A DNA stretch of 64,000 bases from Verrucomicrobiota bacterium. GTDB taxonomy: Bacteria > Verrucomicrobiota > Verrucomicrobiia > Verrucomicrobiales > Akkermansiaceae. The DNA is taken from NCBI GenBank assembly GCA_026397725.1, contig JAPLUI010000119.1, positions 84,617 through 148,616 on the forward strand. The letters are read 5' to 3'. Below, piece after piece: positions 34,737-44,647 of the stretch. Each line of letters begins with the position of its first letter. The stretch's first letter is position 1. The notes beneath the pieces are model-generated. The model searched no databases. It saw nothing but the letters and a program-made list of their open reading frames with translations, and was not told the origin of the DNA. The position numbers and the translations under genes were made by a program.

Positions 34737-35618
34737 TCAGGGAACCAGCTTGTTGAGCGGATATTCGATGATGCCTTCCGCGCCGAGACGCTTGAGGTCG
34801 GGGATGATGTCTCGAACCACGATTTCGTCAATCACGGTTTCAACGGCGACCCAGCCATCCTCAGCCAGTTGGGATACCGTCGGGCGGCGGAGCGAGGGCA
34901 GCCTGGCCAGCAACTCGGCCAGACAACTCTGCGGCAGGTTCATCTTGAGGCCCACTTTGCCGCGAGCCCCAAGCGCCGCCTTGAGCAGCAGCGCAATGCG
35001 CTCCATTTTCCCCAATTTCCACGGCTCCGCCGCCGCCGCCCGGCTGGCGTAAAAGTGCGGAAACGAGGTCAGCAGCGTGTCAACAATCCGCAGGCGGTTG
35101 GCCTTGATCGACGAACCGGTTTCGGTGACATCGACGATGGCATCGACCAAATCCGGCACCTTCACCTCGGTGGCCCCCCACGAAAATTCAACTTCGGCCT
35201 GAATGCCGCGTTCGTTGAGGTAGCGCTGGGTGATGCCCACGCCCTCGGTGGCGATGCGCTTGCCCTCCAGGTCTTCCGGTTTGCGGATCGGTGAATCCTC
35301 GGGCACCACCAGCACCCAGCGGGTCGGCCGGGTGGTGGCACGCGAGTATTGCAGCTCGGCGAGGTCCACCAAGTCCACCCCGTTTTCGTAGGCCCAATCG
35401 TAGCCGGTGATGCCACAATCGATGAAGCCCTGGCCGAGGTAGCGTCCGATTTCCTGGGCGCGGATCATGTAGAGATCGAGTTCCGCATCATTCGAGGCCG
35501 GCCGCAGCCCGCGCGACGACACGTAAACCTCGTAGCCGGCTTTGGCCAACAGCTCGATCGTTGGCTCCTGCAGGCTGCCTTTCGGAATTGCGAATCTCAG
35601 AGTTCGGGGGGTATCCAT
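34737..35618 (-). CDS. hisG: ATP phosphoribosyltransferase, long form (HisG with regulatory C-domain)
   Basis: 293 residues, the length of the long (HisG_L) form. It catalyses the first step of histidine synthesis, ATP + PRPP to phosphoribosyl-ATP. The N-terminal domain has RFAIPKGSL, GFIDCGITGYDW and RIATEGVGITQRYLNE; the PRPP loop region is DAIVDVTETGSSIKANRLRIVDTLL. The C-terminal ~70 residues are the ACT-like His-binding domain (DGWVAVETVIDEIVVRDIIPDLKRLGAEGIIEYPL). No hisZ is needed. Other his genes are not in the window. Confidence 0.97.
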   Translation of the reverse strand: MDTPRTLRFAIPKGSLQEPTIELLAKAGYEVYVSSRGLRPASNDAELDLYMIRAQEIGRYLGQGFIDCGITGYDWAYENGVDLVDLAELQYSRATTRPTRWVLVVPEDSPIRKPEDLEGKRIATEGVGITQRYLNERGIQAEVEFSWGATEVKVPDLVDAIVDVTETGSSIKANRLRIVDTLLTSFPHFYASRAAAAEPWKLGKMERIALLLKAALGARGKVGLKMNLPQSCLAELLARLPSLRRPTVSQLAEDGWVAVETVIDEIVVRDIIPDLKRLGAEGIIEYPLNKLVP

Positions 35619-35744
35619 TGGGGGGAACCGAGCTTGTGCGCCATCCCGCCTGCCGAATCAAGCCAAGTTTTGCAGAAAATGACCAAAACCCGCAAAAATT
35701 CTTCGCATCACCATCTATCACGATGTATTCACCCTTCAGCCAAA

Positions 35745-38700
35745 ATGGTTCCGACCCTGCCACACAACCTCCATGGTCATTCCCGATTTCCAGTCCGCGG
35801 TTTCGCGCTGGTGGCGGTGCTGTCGTTGCTGGTCCTGCTGGGGATGCTGGCGGTCGGCCTGCTCAGCCTTTCCTCGATTTCCCTGCGCAGTGCCGGGCAG
35901 AGCACCTATCAGGTTCGCGCCCAGGCGAACGCCAGGCTCGCCCTGATGCTTGCCCTCGGGGACTTGCAGCGCCACACGGGCCCGGATACCCGGGCCACCG
36001 CCCCGGCATCGATTCTCGACGCAGACGACGTCAAGAACCCGCATTGGACGGGAGTCTGGAACACCCGTGCCGCCACCGGCAAGCCGCTCTTCGCCCGCGA
36101 CGACAAAACCGGCGGACTCAGCGACACCCGGGTCACCCCGGGCACTGCGGCACAGCCCACCCTGGCCTGGCTGGTCAGTGGCGGCGAGACCCTGCCGACC
36201 ATCGATCCGCGCGACCCCATTGCCGGAAATCCGGTGAGACTCGTCGGGCCCGGCACCGTTGGCGACGACAACGTCAGCAACGAGGTGTTTGCCCCGCAAG
36301 TCGCGATCAACATCGACCCCAAACAGCAGGGGCATTACGCATGGTGGGTGGGCGACCTCGGAATCAAGGCCAACCTCGCCACCCCGGACGCTTTCGAAGG
36401 CAAAGCGCCCGACCCCCGCGATCCGGGTGCCGGCGGGTGGTTCCGTCTGATGACCTCGCAGGAAGCGGATGCCTCCACCCTCGCCGACCCGGCCCGCCTG
36501 AATGCCTCCAAAAAACGTCTGCTCGCGTCTGAAAACACCCCGGACCTGCTCAAGGCCAAGGCACCCGCCACTTTCGACAGGCACTTCCACGATTTCACCA
36601 CGCATTCCACCGGCCTGCTCACGGACATGGCAAACGGCGGCTTGAAACGCGACCTCACCGCATACTTCCTGAGCGACGGCAAGATTCCCGAGCGCAAGGG
36701 GCTGCCCGGGCTCAGCGATCAGGACAACCTCGTCGGCCCCGCCAATGCCAGCGCCGCCGCGCGGGATGGCATTCCCTGGTCTGCCACGCGCCACCAGTTC
36801 ACTTCGCCCCGGTTCGGGCTGCTGCGCCGCTGGGCCAACACGGCCGCGCCCTTCGGGGCCCGCGAGTTCAATGCCATCCCGCCGAAACCCGAACCCGCCC
36901 CGCGTACCAAGGCCTCCAACGAACTCGCGCTGGCCAACCTGACGCCCGCCTCGATCGCTGCGACCGACACGCCTAACATCTTCCCGATCCTCGTCGAGGG
37001 TTCGCTGTTCTACAACATGAGTTGGCATCTCGCCACGCCCCGGCCAGGGCAGACCACGCCCGCGCATCCCTATCAAGTCCGGCTCCATGTCTATCCGCGC
37101 TTCGTGCTGTGGAACCCGTACAATGTCGACCTGACCATCGACCGGTGCCTGGGCATGATCCAGGGCAACGGACGGCAGGAAATGTGGACCGATGGCTACT
37201 ACCCGGCTGGCACCGGGCGCATTGATATGGTGGCCCAATGGATCTGGTTCGAGGGCGGCCGCAACACCAATTTCGTGCCAGCCAGCGGCTCGATTTTGGA
37301 CAGTGAGGGATACAAGGATCCCTACATCGGCTGCTGGTATTTCTCCATTCCACGCACCACCTTCGGCCCTGGCGAATGCCTGGTGTTCTCGGCGGAGAAG
37401 TCTGCCGAATACAACCGCCCGATGACCAGCGACGGCCCCTGCGCGCTCGAAGCCAACTCCCTCACCTGCCTCAAGCCGCCACATCCCTCGCGCAGTTACT
37501 ATACCTCCGACAGTGAAGTTGATGGTGGCATCAATTTCATTCCAACCCTGTTCTGGTTTGCACCCGCAGAGGGATTTACCAGCGGCGGCATCCGCAACCA
37601 AACCGATGATTGCCGGGTCGTGCTGAAGAAACTGGGCACCGCCAGCAATGTCACGTTCAAGGACTTCGATGCGCTGCCACAAATCGCGCTGCTGTCCGCC
37701 TCGCTGCAATACGGCAGCGGTCGCGAACCTCGCATCGCCTGGAGCCTCAATGAGAAAATGGTCGTCGAGGAAACCGGACCCACCGCAGTCTCCACCCAGC
37801 CCCTGAAATACCCCCCCAACGTCCGCACCCGCGAAGGCATCCGCCTCAGATGGTTCGATGAGCACCGGTCAAATTTGGAGGGCTCGGGCGACCTCAAGGA
37901 CACGCCCCATTTTGAAGATGCGCTGTTGGCCAACTGGAACCCGCGGGCCTCTTACGTCGCCCGCTCGCCATTTGAAAACATCGCCGGCTCCATGCCAGTC
38001 TCCGGCACCATGGGCGGGCCGTGGTTCTTCGGTGCCTACACCCGCGATCTCTACGATGGCGCCGTGTCGTGGGGTGACCAGACGCCCGTGCCACGCGGCG
38101 GACGCTACCATGGCAACCCCTTCGGCCCGCCCCAGGAAAACGGCGGCCGGCCCATCGTCCTGTTTGACCTCCCACGGCTCGACACCGGCATCTTGTCCAT
38201 CGCCCAATTCCAGCACGCCAAGCTTTCCGAGTTCGTTTGGCATCCGTCGTTTGCCGTCGGTCAATCCCTCGCCGACCCCAGGCTTGCCGGTGCCCGCCTG
38301 AGCGGACTGAACCGCACCTCACCGCTCTATGCCGGAGCCATCGAATCCCAGACGGGCGGGTTTGACGCCGGCGCCATCGGCTGGTCGGACGATGCCGAGC
38401 GTGCCACCGGCCGCGAGGCCTGGGCCGCCCAGGGGCGGGCGATTTTCCAGGACTATCCGGCCAGCGACAACCTCGTCTATGACCTCTCCTTCGAGCTGAA
38501 CCACTCCCTCTGGGACAGCTTCTTCCTGTCCACCGGCAGCGCCTCCGCCAAACAACAGTTCCTAACCGATCCGTCCGGCCACCCGCTGCCCAATGGCCGG
38601 ATGGCCCTGGCCCCGGTCACCGGACCCGCGGCCACCCCCGCCGACCTGACCGACTTTCACCGCTGCGCCTACACCCTCAACGTCGATGGCGCGTTCAACG

Positions 38701-39437
38701 TGAACTCCACCAGCGTGGAAGCCTGGAAAGCCGTGCTCGGTGCCACCCGGCGGCTGTCAAGTGACGGAAAATCCGCCGCCTTCCCCCGGGTTCTCTCGCC
38801 CCCCGGCGACCCCTGGACATCCGACGACCCCACCACGGCCGAATCCGCATGGTCCGGCAGCCGCACGCTCAAGGCCGAGGAAATCGAGCGCCTTGCCCGC
38901 GCCATCGTGGATGAAGTGCGCAAGCGCGGGCCGTTCCTCTCGCTGGCGGATTTCGTCAACCGGCGGCTCGCCAACAATGAAACCGGCCGCATGGGGGCGC
39001 TCCAAGCCGCCATCGAGGCCGCCCGTTTGAATGAACGCTTCAAAGCCGCCTATCCGCTCGACAACACCAAATCCCTGCCCGATTACGCCCATCCGGACAA
39101 CCTCCAGGACGCCACCCGTCTGGAGCAAACCCTCAAGCCCGCTTGCAAGGCCTGGGGCCTCCCCGGTTATCTAACGCAAGGCGAGCTGCTCCAGGTGCTG
39201 GGCCCGATGCTCGCCGCCCGCTCGGACACCTTCATCATCCGGGCCTATGGTGACGCCACGGATGCCGATGGCAAACTGCGGGCCCGCGCCTGGTGTGAAG
39301 CCGTCGTCCAACGCTGTCCCGAACCGATCGCCGCGGATGCCTCCGGCCTCAACTCGGCAAACCTGGGCAAGCCCTCGGACCTGGGCCGCCGCTTCATGAT
39401 CAAGTCCTTCCGCTGGCTGCGCCCGGAAGAAATTTGA
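35745..39437 (+). CDS. Verru_Chthon cassette protein A-like (prepilin-type N-terminus, 1230 aa)
   Basis: 1230 residues from the ATG at 35745. The N-terminus is a short leader followed by G|FALVAVLSLLVLLG, a type IV prepilin/pseudopilin-like helix without the usual Glu5. The body is large, soluble and rich in Trp/Pro/Asn (NPYNVDLTIDRCLG, WMNGG-like motifs), and it ends FRWLRPEEI, as in Verru_Chthon cassette protein A (TIGR02600). That family is restricted to Verrucomicrobia and lies in clusters with shorter pseudopilin-like B, C and D proteins. Those partners are absent here: neighbours are hisG and an HTH protein, so this is an orphan A protein. The function is unknown, probably envelope/secretion-related. 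Confidence 0.8.
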   Translation: MVPTLPHNLHGHSRFPVRGFALVAVLSLLVLLGMLAVGLLSLSSISLRSAGQSTYQVRAQANARLALMLALGDLQRHTGPDTRATAPASILDADDVKNPHWTGVWNTRAATGKPLFARDDKTGGLSDTRVTPGTAAQPTLAWLVSGGETLPTIDPRDPIAGNPVRLVGPGTVGDDNVSNEVFAPQVAINIDPKQQGHYAWWVGDLGIKANLATPDAFEGKAPDPRDPGAGGWFRLMTSQEADASTLADPARLNASKKRLLASENTPDLLKAKAPATFDRHFHDFTTHSTGLLTDMANGGLKRDLTAYFLSDGKIPERKGLPGLSDQDNLVGPANASAAARDGIPWSATRHQFTSPRFGLLRRWANTAAPFGAREFNAIPPKPEPAPRTKASNELALANLTPASIAATDTPNIFPILVEGSLFYNMSWHLATPRPGQTTPAHPYQVRLHVYPRFVLWNPYNVDLTIDRCLGMIQGNGRQEMWTDGYYPAGTGRIDMVAQWIWFEGGRNTNFVPASGSILDSEGYKDPYIGCWYFSIPRTTFGPGECLVFSAEKSAEYNRPMTSDGPCALEANSLTCLKPPHPSRSYYTSDSEVDGGINFIPTLFWFAPAEGFTSGGIRNQTDDCRVVLKKLGTASNVTFKDFDALPQIALLSASLQYGSGREPRIAWSLNEKMVVEETGPTAVSTQPLKYPPNVRTREGIRLRWFDEHRSNLEGSGDLKDTPHFEDALLANWNPRASYVARSPFENIAGSMPVSGTMGGPWFFGAYTRDLYDGAVSWGDQTPVPRGGRYHGNPFGPPQENGGRPIVLFDLPRLDTGILSIAQFQHAKLSEFVWHPSFAVGQSLADPRLAGARLSGLNRTSPLYAGAIESQTGGFDAGAIGWSDDAERATGREAWAAQGRAIFQDYPASDNLVYDLSFELNHSLWDSFFLSTGSASAKQQFLTDPSGHPLPNGRMALAPVTGPAATPADLTDFHRCAYTLNVDGAFNVNSTSVEAWKAVLGATRRLSSDGKSAAFPRVLSPPGDPWTSDDPTTAESAWSGSRTLKAEEIERLARAIVDEVRKRGPFLSLADFVNRRLANNETGRMGALQAAIEAARLNERFKAAYPLDNTKSLPDYAHPDNLQDATRLEQTLKPACKAWGLPGYLTQGELLQVLGPMLAARSDTFIIRAYGDATDADGKLRARAWCEAVVQRCPEPIAADASGLNSANLGKPSDLGRRFMIKSFRWLRPEEI

Positions 39438-39491
39438 AGTCCCGGTCTGCCGAGACTTGCCAAGTGCCGCTCCCTTTGCCAAATTCATCCC

Positions 39492-40304
39492 ATGCTTTGC
39501 CGCAAAGTCGTACCAGCAGGATTTCGTGTGACCGGTCACAAACCCATTCTGACCAAGGAACAGCGTGCGGAAATCCTTCGCCGCCTGGGCGAAGGAGAAA
39601 AGCAAGTGGCGCTGGGCAAGGAGTTCAACGTCACCCGCGCGGCGATTTCCCTGCTCAAGCAACGAACCGCCGACCCCGCACGCTTCGCGAATAAGTACGA
39701 GTGGAAAAAACGCCTCACCGATGGGGAAATCGCCACCTTCAAGCACACCCTCGACACCACCCTGCCAAAAGACCATGACCTGGATGTGCTCGGCCCCGCG
39801 CCTTCACGACTCTGGACCATGGAGCGCGGCTACGCCCTGGCCAACAAGCTGTTCAGGAAGGAACCTGCCGTGCGCATCATGAAAGATTGCATGGGGGACC
39901 ATCTCACCCGGCGTCCCGATTCCTATCTCACACCGCCCGAACCGCCGCCCCCGCGGGACCTCCGCAGACTCCCGCCGGAACTGGCCGCCGATAAGGACTT
40001 CGTCAAATACTACCTGTCACCCATCGCCTTGCAGATCGAGCAACGCGAATACGAACTTGCCCTCGAGCACTACCATCAACTACACGCCAAGTTTCTACAA
40101 CAGCAAGCGTCCCAAGCCACCGCCACGTTGCGCCCACCCGAGTTGGATGACGATGCCTGGGCGGACCCCTCCCCGCCGCCGCTCCCAGGCACCGGACCTT
40201 CCGACCCGTCGCCCCCACCGGCACCCGGCCACCGCCTCGGCAAGCATGCCAAGAGCAAGGGCAGCCCGTTCACCAAAGCCAAACGCACTAAGAAAAAACA
40301 CTGA
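39492..40304 (+). CDS. Helix-turn-helix protein with Pro-rich tail
   Basis: 270 residues; a GTG at 39528 is an alternative start. Residues ~18-55 carry a resolvase/transposase-type HTH: LTKEQRAEILRRLGEGEKQVALGKEFNVTRAAISLLKQR. The middle (residues ~60-175) has no domain I recognise. The C-terminal ~60 residues are low-complexity (DPSPPPLPGTGPSDPSPPPAPGHR) and end in a basic run (KAKRTKKKH). It could be a DNA-binding regulator; the HTH resembles those preceding IS630-type transposases but no DDE domain follows. Confidence 0.7.
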   Translation: MLCRKVVPAGFRVTGHKPILTKEQRAEILRRLGEGEKQVALGKEFNVTRAAISLLKQRTADPARFANKYEWKKRLTDGEIATFKHTLDTTLPKDHDLDVLGPAPSRLWTMERGYALANKLFRKEPAVRIMKDCMGDHLTRRPDSYLTPPEPPPPRDLRRLPPELAADKDFVKYYLSPIALQIEQREYELALEHYHQLHAKFLQQQASQATATLRPPELDDDAWADPSPPPLPGTGPSDPSPPPAPGHRLGKHAKSKGSPFTKAKRTKKKH

Positions 40305-40602
40305 CCGGGCCACGGAATCTCCCAAGGACTTGAGGTTCAGGGCTTGATGCGCAGCCCACGCGGGACGGGCAATCCTGTTCAAATAAGCGCGAAGGACAGA
40401 TAAATAAGACCACCGATGACACGGCGCACCGGATGCACACGGATAGGAGAAAAATGCGCGGAGCACCATCCGTGCCGATCCGTGCAATCCGTGGTTGAAA
40501 ATTCGTAATCGAACAGTATTGCGCGGGCGGGATTGCCAGACGCTTCACGGCCACACCACAGCGAACCCGGCGGCTCATCAATCGCCCGTGGCAGGGGCGG
40601 AG
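40305..40602. other. Intergenic region with ATCCGTG-type inverted repeat (copy 2)
   Basis: About 300 bp, no gene. Left arm 40410-40446 (gatgacacggcgcaccggat...) and right arm 40464-40496 (ccatccgtgccgatccgtgc and following) form an inverted repeat of the same type as the one at 15243-15413. Confidence 0.55.
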
Positions 40603-41253
40603 TCATTCTCCGGCCACCTCCAGCCGATCCCAAAGTTCATGTTGGTCAATCCCGGCCGCCGCCCCAGCCATACACACCATGAGCGCCGCAAAGGCCCAGA
40701 ATCCCACGCCAAAGGACAAGTCCGCCATTTGGCCCAACTTCATCAGGCTCACCAACACTCCTAACAAGAACACCTCGATCATGTTCCATGGCTCGGTGCG
40801 GCTCAGCCAGCGGGCGACTTGCCGGGCACCCGGGGCCGCCCGGCCGGCCAGCAAGGGTCCGCACACATAGAGCATGCCGCCGGCCAGCACCAGGGGTGCG
40901 GCGATGGTGAACACCGCCACGCACCAGCCAATCGCCGGGCTGCCCTCACGAATCAACTCCCGCGCCGCCCGTGCCAGGTTCAGCTCGGTCCGGATGCCGT
41001 TCGCCTCCATGGTCAGGAAGGGAAACGCGTGGACGATTCCCATCAGGATCAACGCGGTCAGCGAAAACGCCGTCACCCTCACCAGTGAGGCCGTGCGGTT
41101 TTGATAGAGCAGCACTCCGCAGCGTTTGCAGCGTGCCGCGGTGCCCTCGGGCACGGCCGCCGCCGTATGCAGCGTGTCGCAGAAATGGCAGGCCACCTGA
41201 TGGGGCCCGCCAGCGGGCTTCGGCCACGGGGAAATCGAGCTTGCGCGTTTCAA
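40603..41253 (-). CDS. pqiA: PqiA-like membrane protein (single-module)
   Basis: 216 residues. The start ATG overlaps the upstream gene's stop (ATGA, 41250-41253). A zinc-ribbon C-x2-C...C-x2-C (CHFCDTLH...CKRCG) opens the protein. Four hydrophobic segments follow, with the PqiA signature GAFPFLTMEANGIRTEL-like FPFLTMEANG. PqiA works with PqiB/MCE-type proteins in lipid transport across the envelope; only one of the usual two modules is present and no MCE gene is visible, so this is a short variant. Confidence 0.85.
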   Translation of the reverse strand: MKRASSISPWPKPAGGPHQVACHFCDTLHTAAAVPEGTAARCKRCGVLLYQNRTASLVRVTAFSLTALILMGIVHAFPFLTMEANGIRTELNLARAARELIREGSPAIGWCVAVFTIAAPLVLAGGMLYVCGPLLAGRAAPGARQVARWLSRTEPWNMIEVFLLGVLVSLMKLGQMADLSFGVGFWAFAALMVCMAGAAAGIDQHELWDRLEVAGE

Positions 41254-42125
41254 AATGTGGACGGGTTGGGGCAGCGGTAGGCCACCACCCGCTGGCTGAG
41301 TTCACCAAGGCCCTCGACGCCGCATTCGACCAAATCGCCTGCTTGCAGGTAGCGTGGCGGAGTCATTCCCATCGCCACGCCACCCGGCGTGCCGGTGGCG
41401 ATCACATCCCCCGGCAGCAAGGTCATGAAGCGGCTGATGTAACTGACCAAGCGCCGGACCGGATGCATCATGTCGCCGGTCCAACTGTTCTGGCGCACTT
41501 CCCCGTTGACCTTGCACCACAAGCGCAGGCCCTGCGGATCGGGCACCTCATCCGCCGTCACCAACCACGGCCCCATCGGTGCGAAGGTGTCCGCGCTTTT
41601 TCCCTTCGTCCACTGGCCGCCCATGTCCTTTTGAAATGCCCGCTCGGAAAAATCACAGAAGGTTGCATAGCCGGCCACCCGGGCGAGGGCCTCCCGCTCG
41701 TCCACATCCGCAGTCGTGCGCCCGATCACCACGGCCAGTTCGACCTCATAGTCGAGCTTGGTGGCCCCCCGCGGAATCATCACCTCATCATAGGGCCCGC
41801 TCCAGGCACTCGTCGCCTTCATGAACAAGGTCGGCTCCGTGGGAATCCCCTCGCCCAGTTCCTTGGCATGGTCCAGGTAGTTCTTACCCACGCAGACGAG
41901 CTTGGGCGGGCGTGCCACCGGCGGCCCCAGGCGCACTTCCGGGGCCAGCTCGGCCCCACCCGGGCAGCCATCTGCCACCCACTCCGCGAGCGCCTCCAAT
42001 CCGCCCATTGCGAAAAACCCCTCGTCGTAGTCAAGGAACTCAGCGCTGGCATCCACCCGGCGGCCATCCGCCAGCAGGACGCCCGGTTCCTCGTTGCCCC
42101 TGTCGCCAAATCGAATCAATCGCAT
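41250..42125 (-). CDS. Fumarylacetoacetate hydrolase family protein
   Basis: 291 residues, ATG at 42125. FAH-superfamily features: KLVCVGKNYLDHAKEL, the metal ligands in KLDYEVELAVVIG (Glu, Glu) and the Asp in FCDFSERAFQKDMGGQW, then ATGTPGGVAMGMTPPRYLQAGD. The family covers 2-keto-3-deoxy-sugar-acid dehydratases, 5-oxopent-3-ene-tricarboxylate decarboxylases and acylpyruvases, so the exact substrate cannot be assigned. The next gene (pqiA-like) is coupled by ATGA, probably an accident of packing. Confidence 0.9.
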   Translation of the reverse strand: MRLIRFGDRGNEEPGVLLADGRRVDASAEFLDYDEGFFAMGGLEALAEWVADGCPGGAELAPEVRLGPPVARPPKLVCVGKNYLDHAKELGEGIPTEPTLFMKATSAWSGPYDEVMIPRGATKLDYEVELAVVIGRTTADVDEREALARVAGYATFCDFSERAFQKDMGGQWTKGKSADTFAPMGPWLVTADEVPDPQGLRLWCKVNGEVRQNSWTGDMMHPVRRLVSYISRFMTLLPGDVIATGTPGGVAMGMTPPRYLQAGDLVECGVEGLGELSQRVVAYRCPNPSTF

Positions 42126-42256
42126 GCCGGCAGTCTAGCACCGCCCCGCCGCAATTGGAATCCCAAAAATTCACCGGTGTTCAGTGAGTTGGCCCCCAAT
42201 CCCCGACCACAGGCTGCCAGGCCATGGCCCTTCTCCGCAACGTGGCGGTCGATCAC

Positions 42257-44431
42257 TCACCCGAGTTGCGCCAACAGCAGCTTGAGGATTTTGCGGGCGG
42301 AGTCGGGGATGACGGTGCCGGGGCCGAAGATGGCGGCGGCACCGTTTTGATAGAGGAAGTCGTAGTCCTGGGCGGGGATGACGCCGCCACAGACGACCAT
42401 GATGTCGTCGCGGCCGAGCATTTTGAGTTCGGCGATGAGTTGGGGCAGGAGGGTTTTGTGGCCGGCGGCGAGGGAACTCATGGCGACGACATGGACGTCG
42501 TTTTCGACGGCTTGGCGGGCGGTTTCCCCGGGGGTCTGGAAGAGCGGGCCGATATCGACATCGAAGCCCATGTCGGCGTAGGCGGTGGAGACGACCTTGG
42601 CTCCGCGGTCGTGGCCGTCCTGGCCCATCTTGGCGACCATGAGGCGTGGGCGGCGGCCTTCGAGGGTCTCGAATTGCTTGATGAGATCGGGGATGTCGTG
42701 CATTTTGCCGTGATTGCTGAATTCCTTGCCATAGACGCCGGAGATGGCGCGGATGACGGCTTTGTATCGGCCGAAATGGGTTTCCATGGCGTCGGAGATT
42801 TCGCCGAGGGAAGCGCGGGCATGGGCGGCTTCGATGGTGAGGGCAAGCAAGTTGCCCGCGCCGCCGCCGGCGCAATCACAGAGGGCCTTGAGCGTCGCCT
42901 GGCAGCGGGCCTCGTCGCGCTCGGTGCGAAGTTTCCTGAGGCGCTCGATTTGGGAGCGGCGGACGGCAGAGTTGTCCACGTCGAGGATGTCGAGCGGGGC
43001 TTCCTGGGCGAGGCGGTATTTGTTGACGCCGACGATGGTCTCCTCGCCGGAGTCGATGCGGGCCTGGCGGCGGGCGGCGGCTTCCTCGATGCGCATTTTC
43101 GGGATGCCGGCCTCGACGGCCTTGGACATGCCGCCGAGGTCCTGGGTTTCCATGAGGTGCGCCCAGGCCTTGTGGATGAGCGCATGGGTCAGGGCTTCGA
43201 GATAGTAGGAGCCGCCCCAGGGGTCGATGACGCGACAGATCGAGGTTTCGTCCTGCAGGAAGAGCTGGGTGTTGCGGGCGATGCGGGCGGAAAAGTCGGT
43301 GGGCAGCGCGATGGCCTCGTCCAGCGCGTTGGTGTGGAGGGATTGGGTGTGGCCGAGGGTGGCGGCCATCGCCTCAATGCAGGTGCGCGAGATGTTGTTG
43401 AACGGGTCCTGTTCGGTCAGGCTCCAACCGGACGTTTGCGAGTGGGTGCGCAGGGCGAGGGACTTCGGGTTCTTGGGTTTGAAGGACTTGACGATCTTGG
43501 CCCACAGCACGCGGGCGGCACGCATTTTGGCGACTTCCATGAAGTGGTTCTTGCCTTGGGCCCAGAAGAACGACAGGCGCGGTGCGAAGGCATCGATGTC
43601 GATGCCGGCGGCGATGCCGGTGCGGAGGTATTCCCAACCATCGGCGAGGGTGTAGGCCATCTCGAGGTCGGCGGTGGCGCCGGCTTCCTGCATGTGATAG
43701 CCGGAGATGGAAATGGAGTTGAACTTAGGCATTTTCCGGGAGGTGAACTCGAAGATGTCGGCGATGATTTTCATCGAGGGTCCCGGTGGATAGATATAGG
43801 TGTTGCGGACCATATATTCCTTGAGGACGTCATTCTGGATGGTGCCTGCCAGTTGCTCAAGGGAGGCGCCTTGCTCGAGGGCGGTGACGATGTAGAAGGC
43901 GAGGATGGGCAACACCGCGCCATTCATGGTCATGGAAACGGAGACCTTGTCGAGCGGGATGCCATCAAAAAGCACCTTCATATCGAGGATGGAATCGATG
44001 GCGACGCCGGCCTTGCCGACATCACTGACGACGCGGGGGTGGTCGGAATCATAGCCGCGATGGGTGGCGAGGTCGAAGGCGACGGAGAGCCCATTTTGGC
44101 CGGCGGCGAGGTTGCGGCGATAAAAGGCGTTGGATTCCTCGGCGGTGGAGAAGCCGGCATACTGGCGGATCGTCCACGGTTGGAAGCAATACATGGTGGC
44201 ATAGGGGCCGCGCAGGAACGGGGCGATGCCGGCCTGGTATTTCAAGTGCTCCAGGCCCGCGGTGTCTGCCTCCGTGTAGAGCGGCTTGACCGGAATCCTC
44301 TCCATGGTGTCCCAGACGATGTCGGCGATGGGTTGGCCAAGGTCGGCTTCGAGGGTCTGGCACCAAGCGGCGTAGCTGAGGCTGGCCGTCGGGGCGGTGT
44401 AGGGGATGGCTGGAAAGTTGGGGCGGCTCAT
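42257..44431 (-). CDS. mutB: Methylmalonyl-CoA mutase, large (catalytic, B12-binding) subunit
   Basis: 724 residues. It converts succinyl-CoA and (R)-methylmalonyl-CoA using adenosylcobalamin. The TIM-barrel domain starts [19 protein letters not shown] [27 protein letters not shown]; the substrate block [22 protein letters not shown] is intact. The C-terminal B12 domain has the base-off/His-on motif [11 protein letters not shown] (D-x-H-x2-G) and a [12 protein letters not shown] block. It is the last gene of an eight-gene minus-strand run, 208 bp after mutA. No meaB/argK GTPase chaperone gene is nearby. Confidence 0.98.
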   Translation of the reverse strand: MSRPNFPAIPYTAPTASLSYAAWCQTLEADLGQPIADIVWDTMERIPVKPLYTEADTAGLEHLKYQAGIAPFLRGPYATMYCFQPWTIRQYAGFSTAEESNAFYRRNLAAGQNGLSVAFDLATHRGYDSDHPRVVSDVGKAGVAIDSILDMKVLFDGIPLDKVSVSMTMNGAVLPILAFYIVTALEQGASLEQLAGTIQNDVLKEYMVRNTYIYPPGPSMKIIADIFEFTSRKMPKFNSISISGYHMQEAGATADLEMAYTLADGWEYLRTGIAAGIDIDAFAPRLSFFWAQGKNHFMEVAKMRAARVLWAKIVKSFKPKNPKSLALRTHSQTSGWSLTEQDPFNNISRTCIEAMAATLGHTQSLHTNALDEAIALPTDFSARIARNTQLFLQDETSICRVIDPWGGSYYLEALTHALIHKAWAHLMETQDLGGMSKAVEAGIPKMRIEEAAARRQARIDSGEETIVGVNKYRLAQEAPLDILDVDNSAVRRSQIERLRKLRTERDEARCQATLKALCDCAGGGAGNLLALTIEAAHARASLGEISDAMETHFGRYKAVIRAISGVYGKEFSNHGKMHDIPDLIKQFETLEGRRPRLMVAKMGQDGHDRGAKVVSTAYADMGFDVDIGPLFQTPGETARQAVENDVHVVAMSSLAAGHKTLLPQLIAELKMLGRDDIMVVCGGVIPAQDYDFLYQNGAAAIFGPGTVIPDSARKILKLLLAQLG

Positions 44432-44500
44432 GGGATTAAGACAGCAGACTTTGAGACAGGGGCGAGCAGACGAGAGCAGGCCGGTGCGGAGCGGGTTCCT

Positions 44501-44647
44501 GATAACCGATAACTGATAACTGATAACTCATAACTGATAACTGATAACTCATAACTCATAACTCATAACTCATAACTCATAACTCATAACTCATAACTCA
44601 TAACTCATAACTCATAACTCATAACTCATAACTCATAACTCATAACA
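44501..44647 (-). repeat. Heptanucleotide tandem array, 21 units, between mutA and mutB
   Basis: 147 bp of the 7-bp unit (C/G)ATAACT on the plus strand: seven GATAACT-type units at 44501-44549 (one unit CATAACT, first unit GATAACC), then thirteen identical CATAACT units and one CATAACA. On the coding (minus) strand the unit is AGTTATG. The mutA stop codon uses the first unit. Short tandemly repeated heptamers of this kind are known as STRR elements in cyanobacteria; here it sits inside an operon. Confidence 0.95.
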
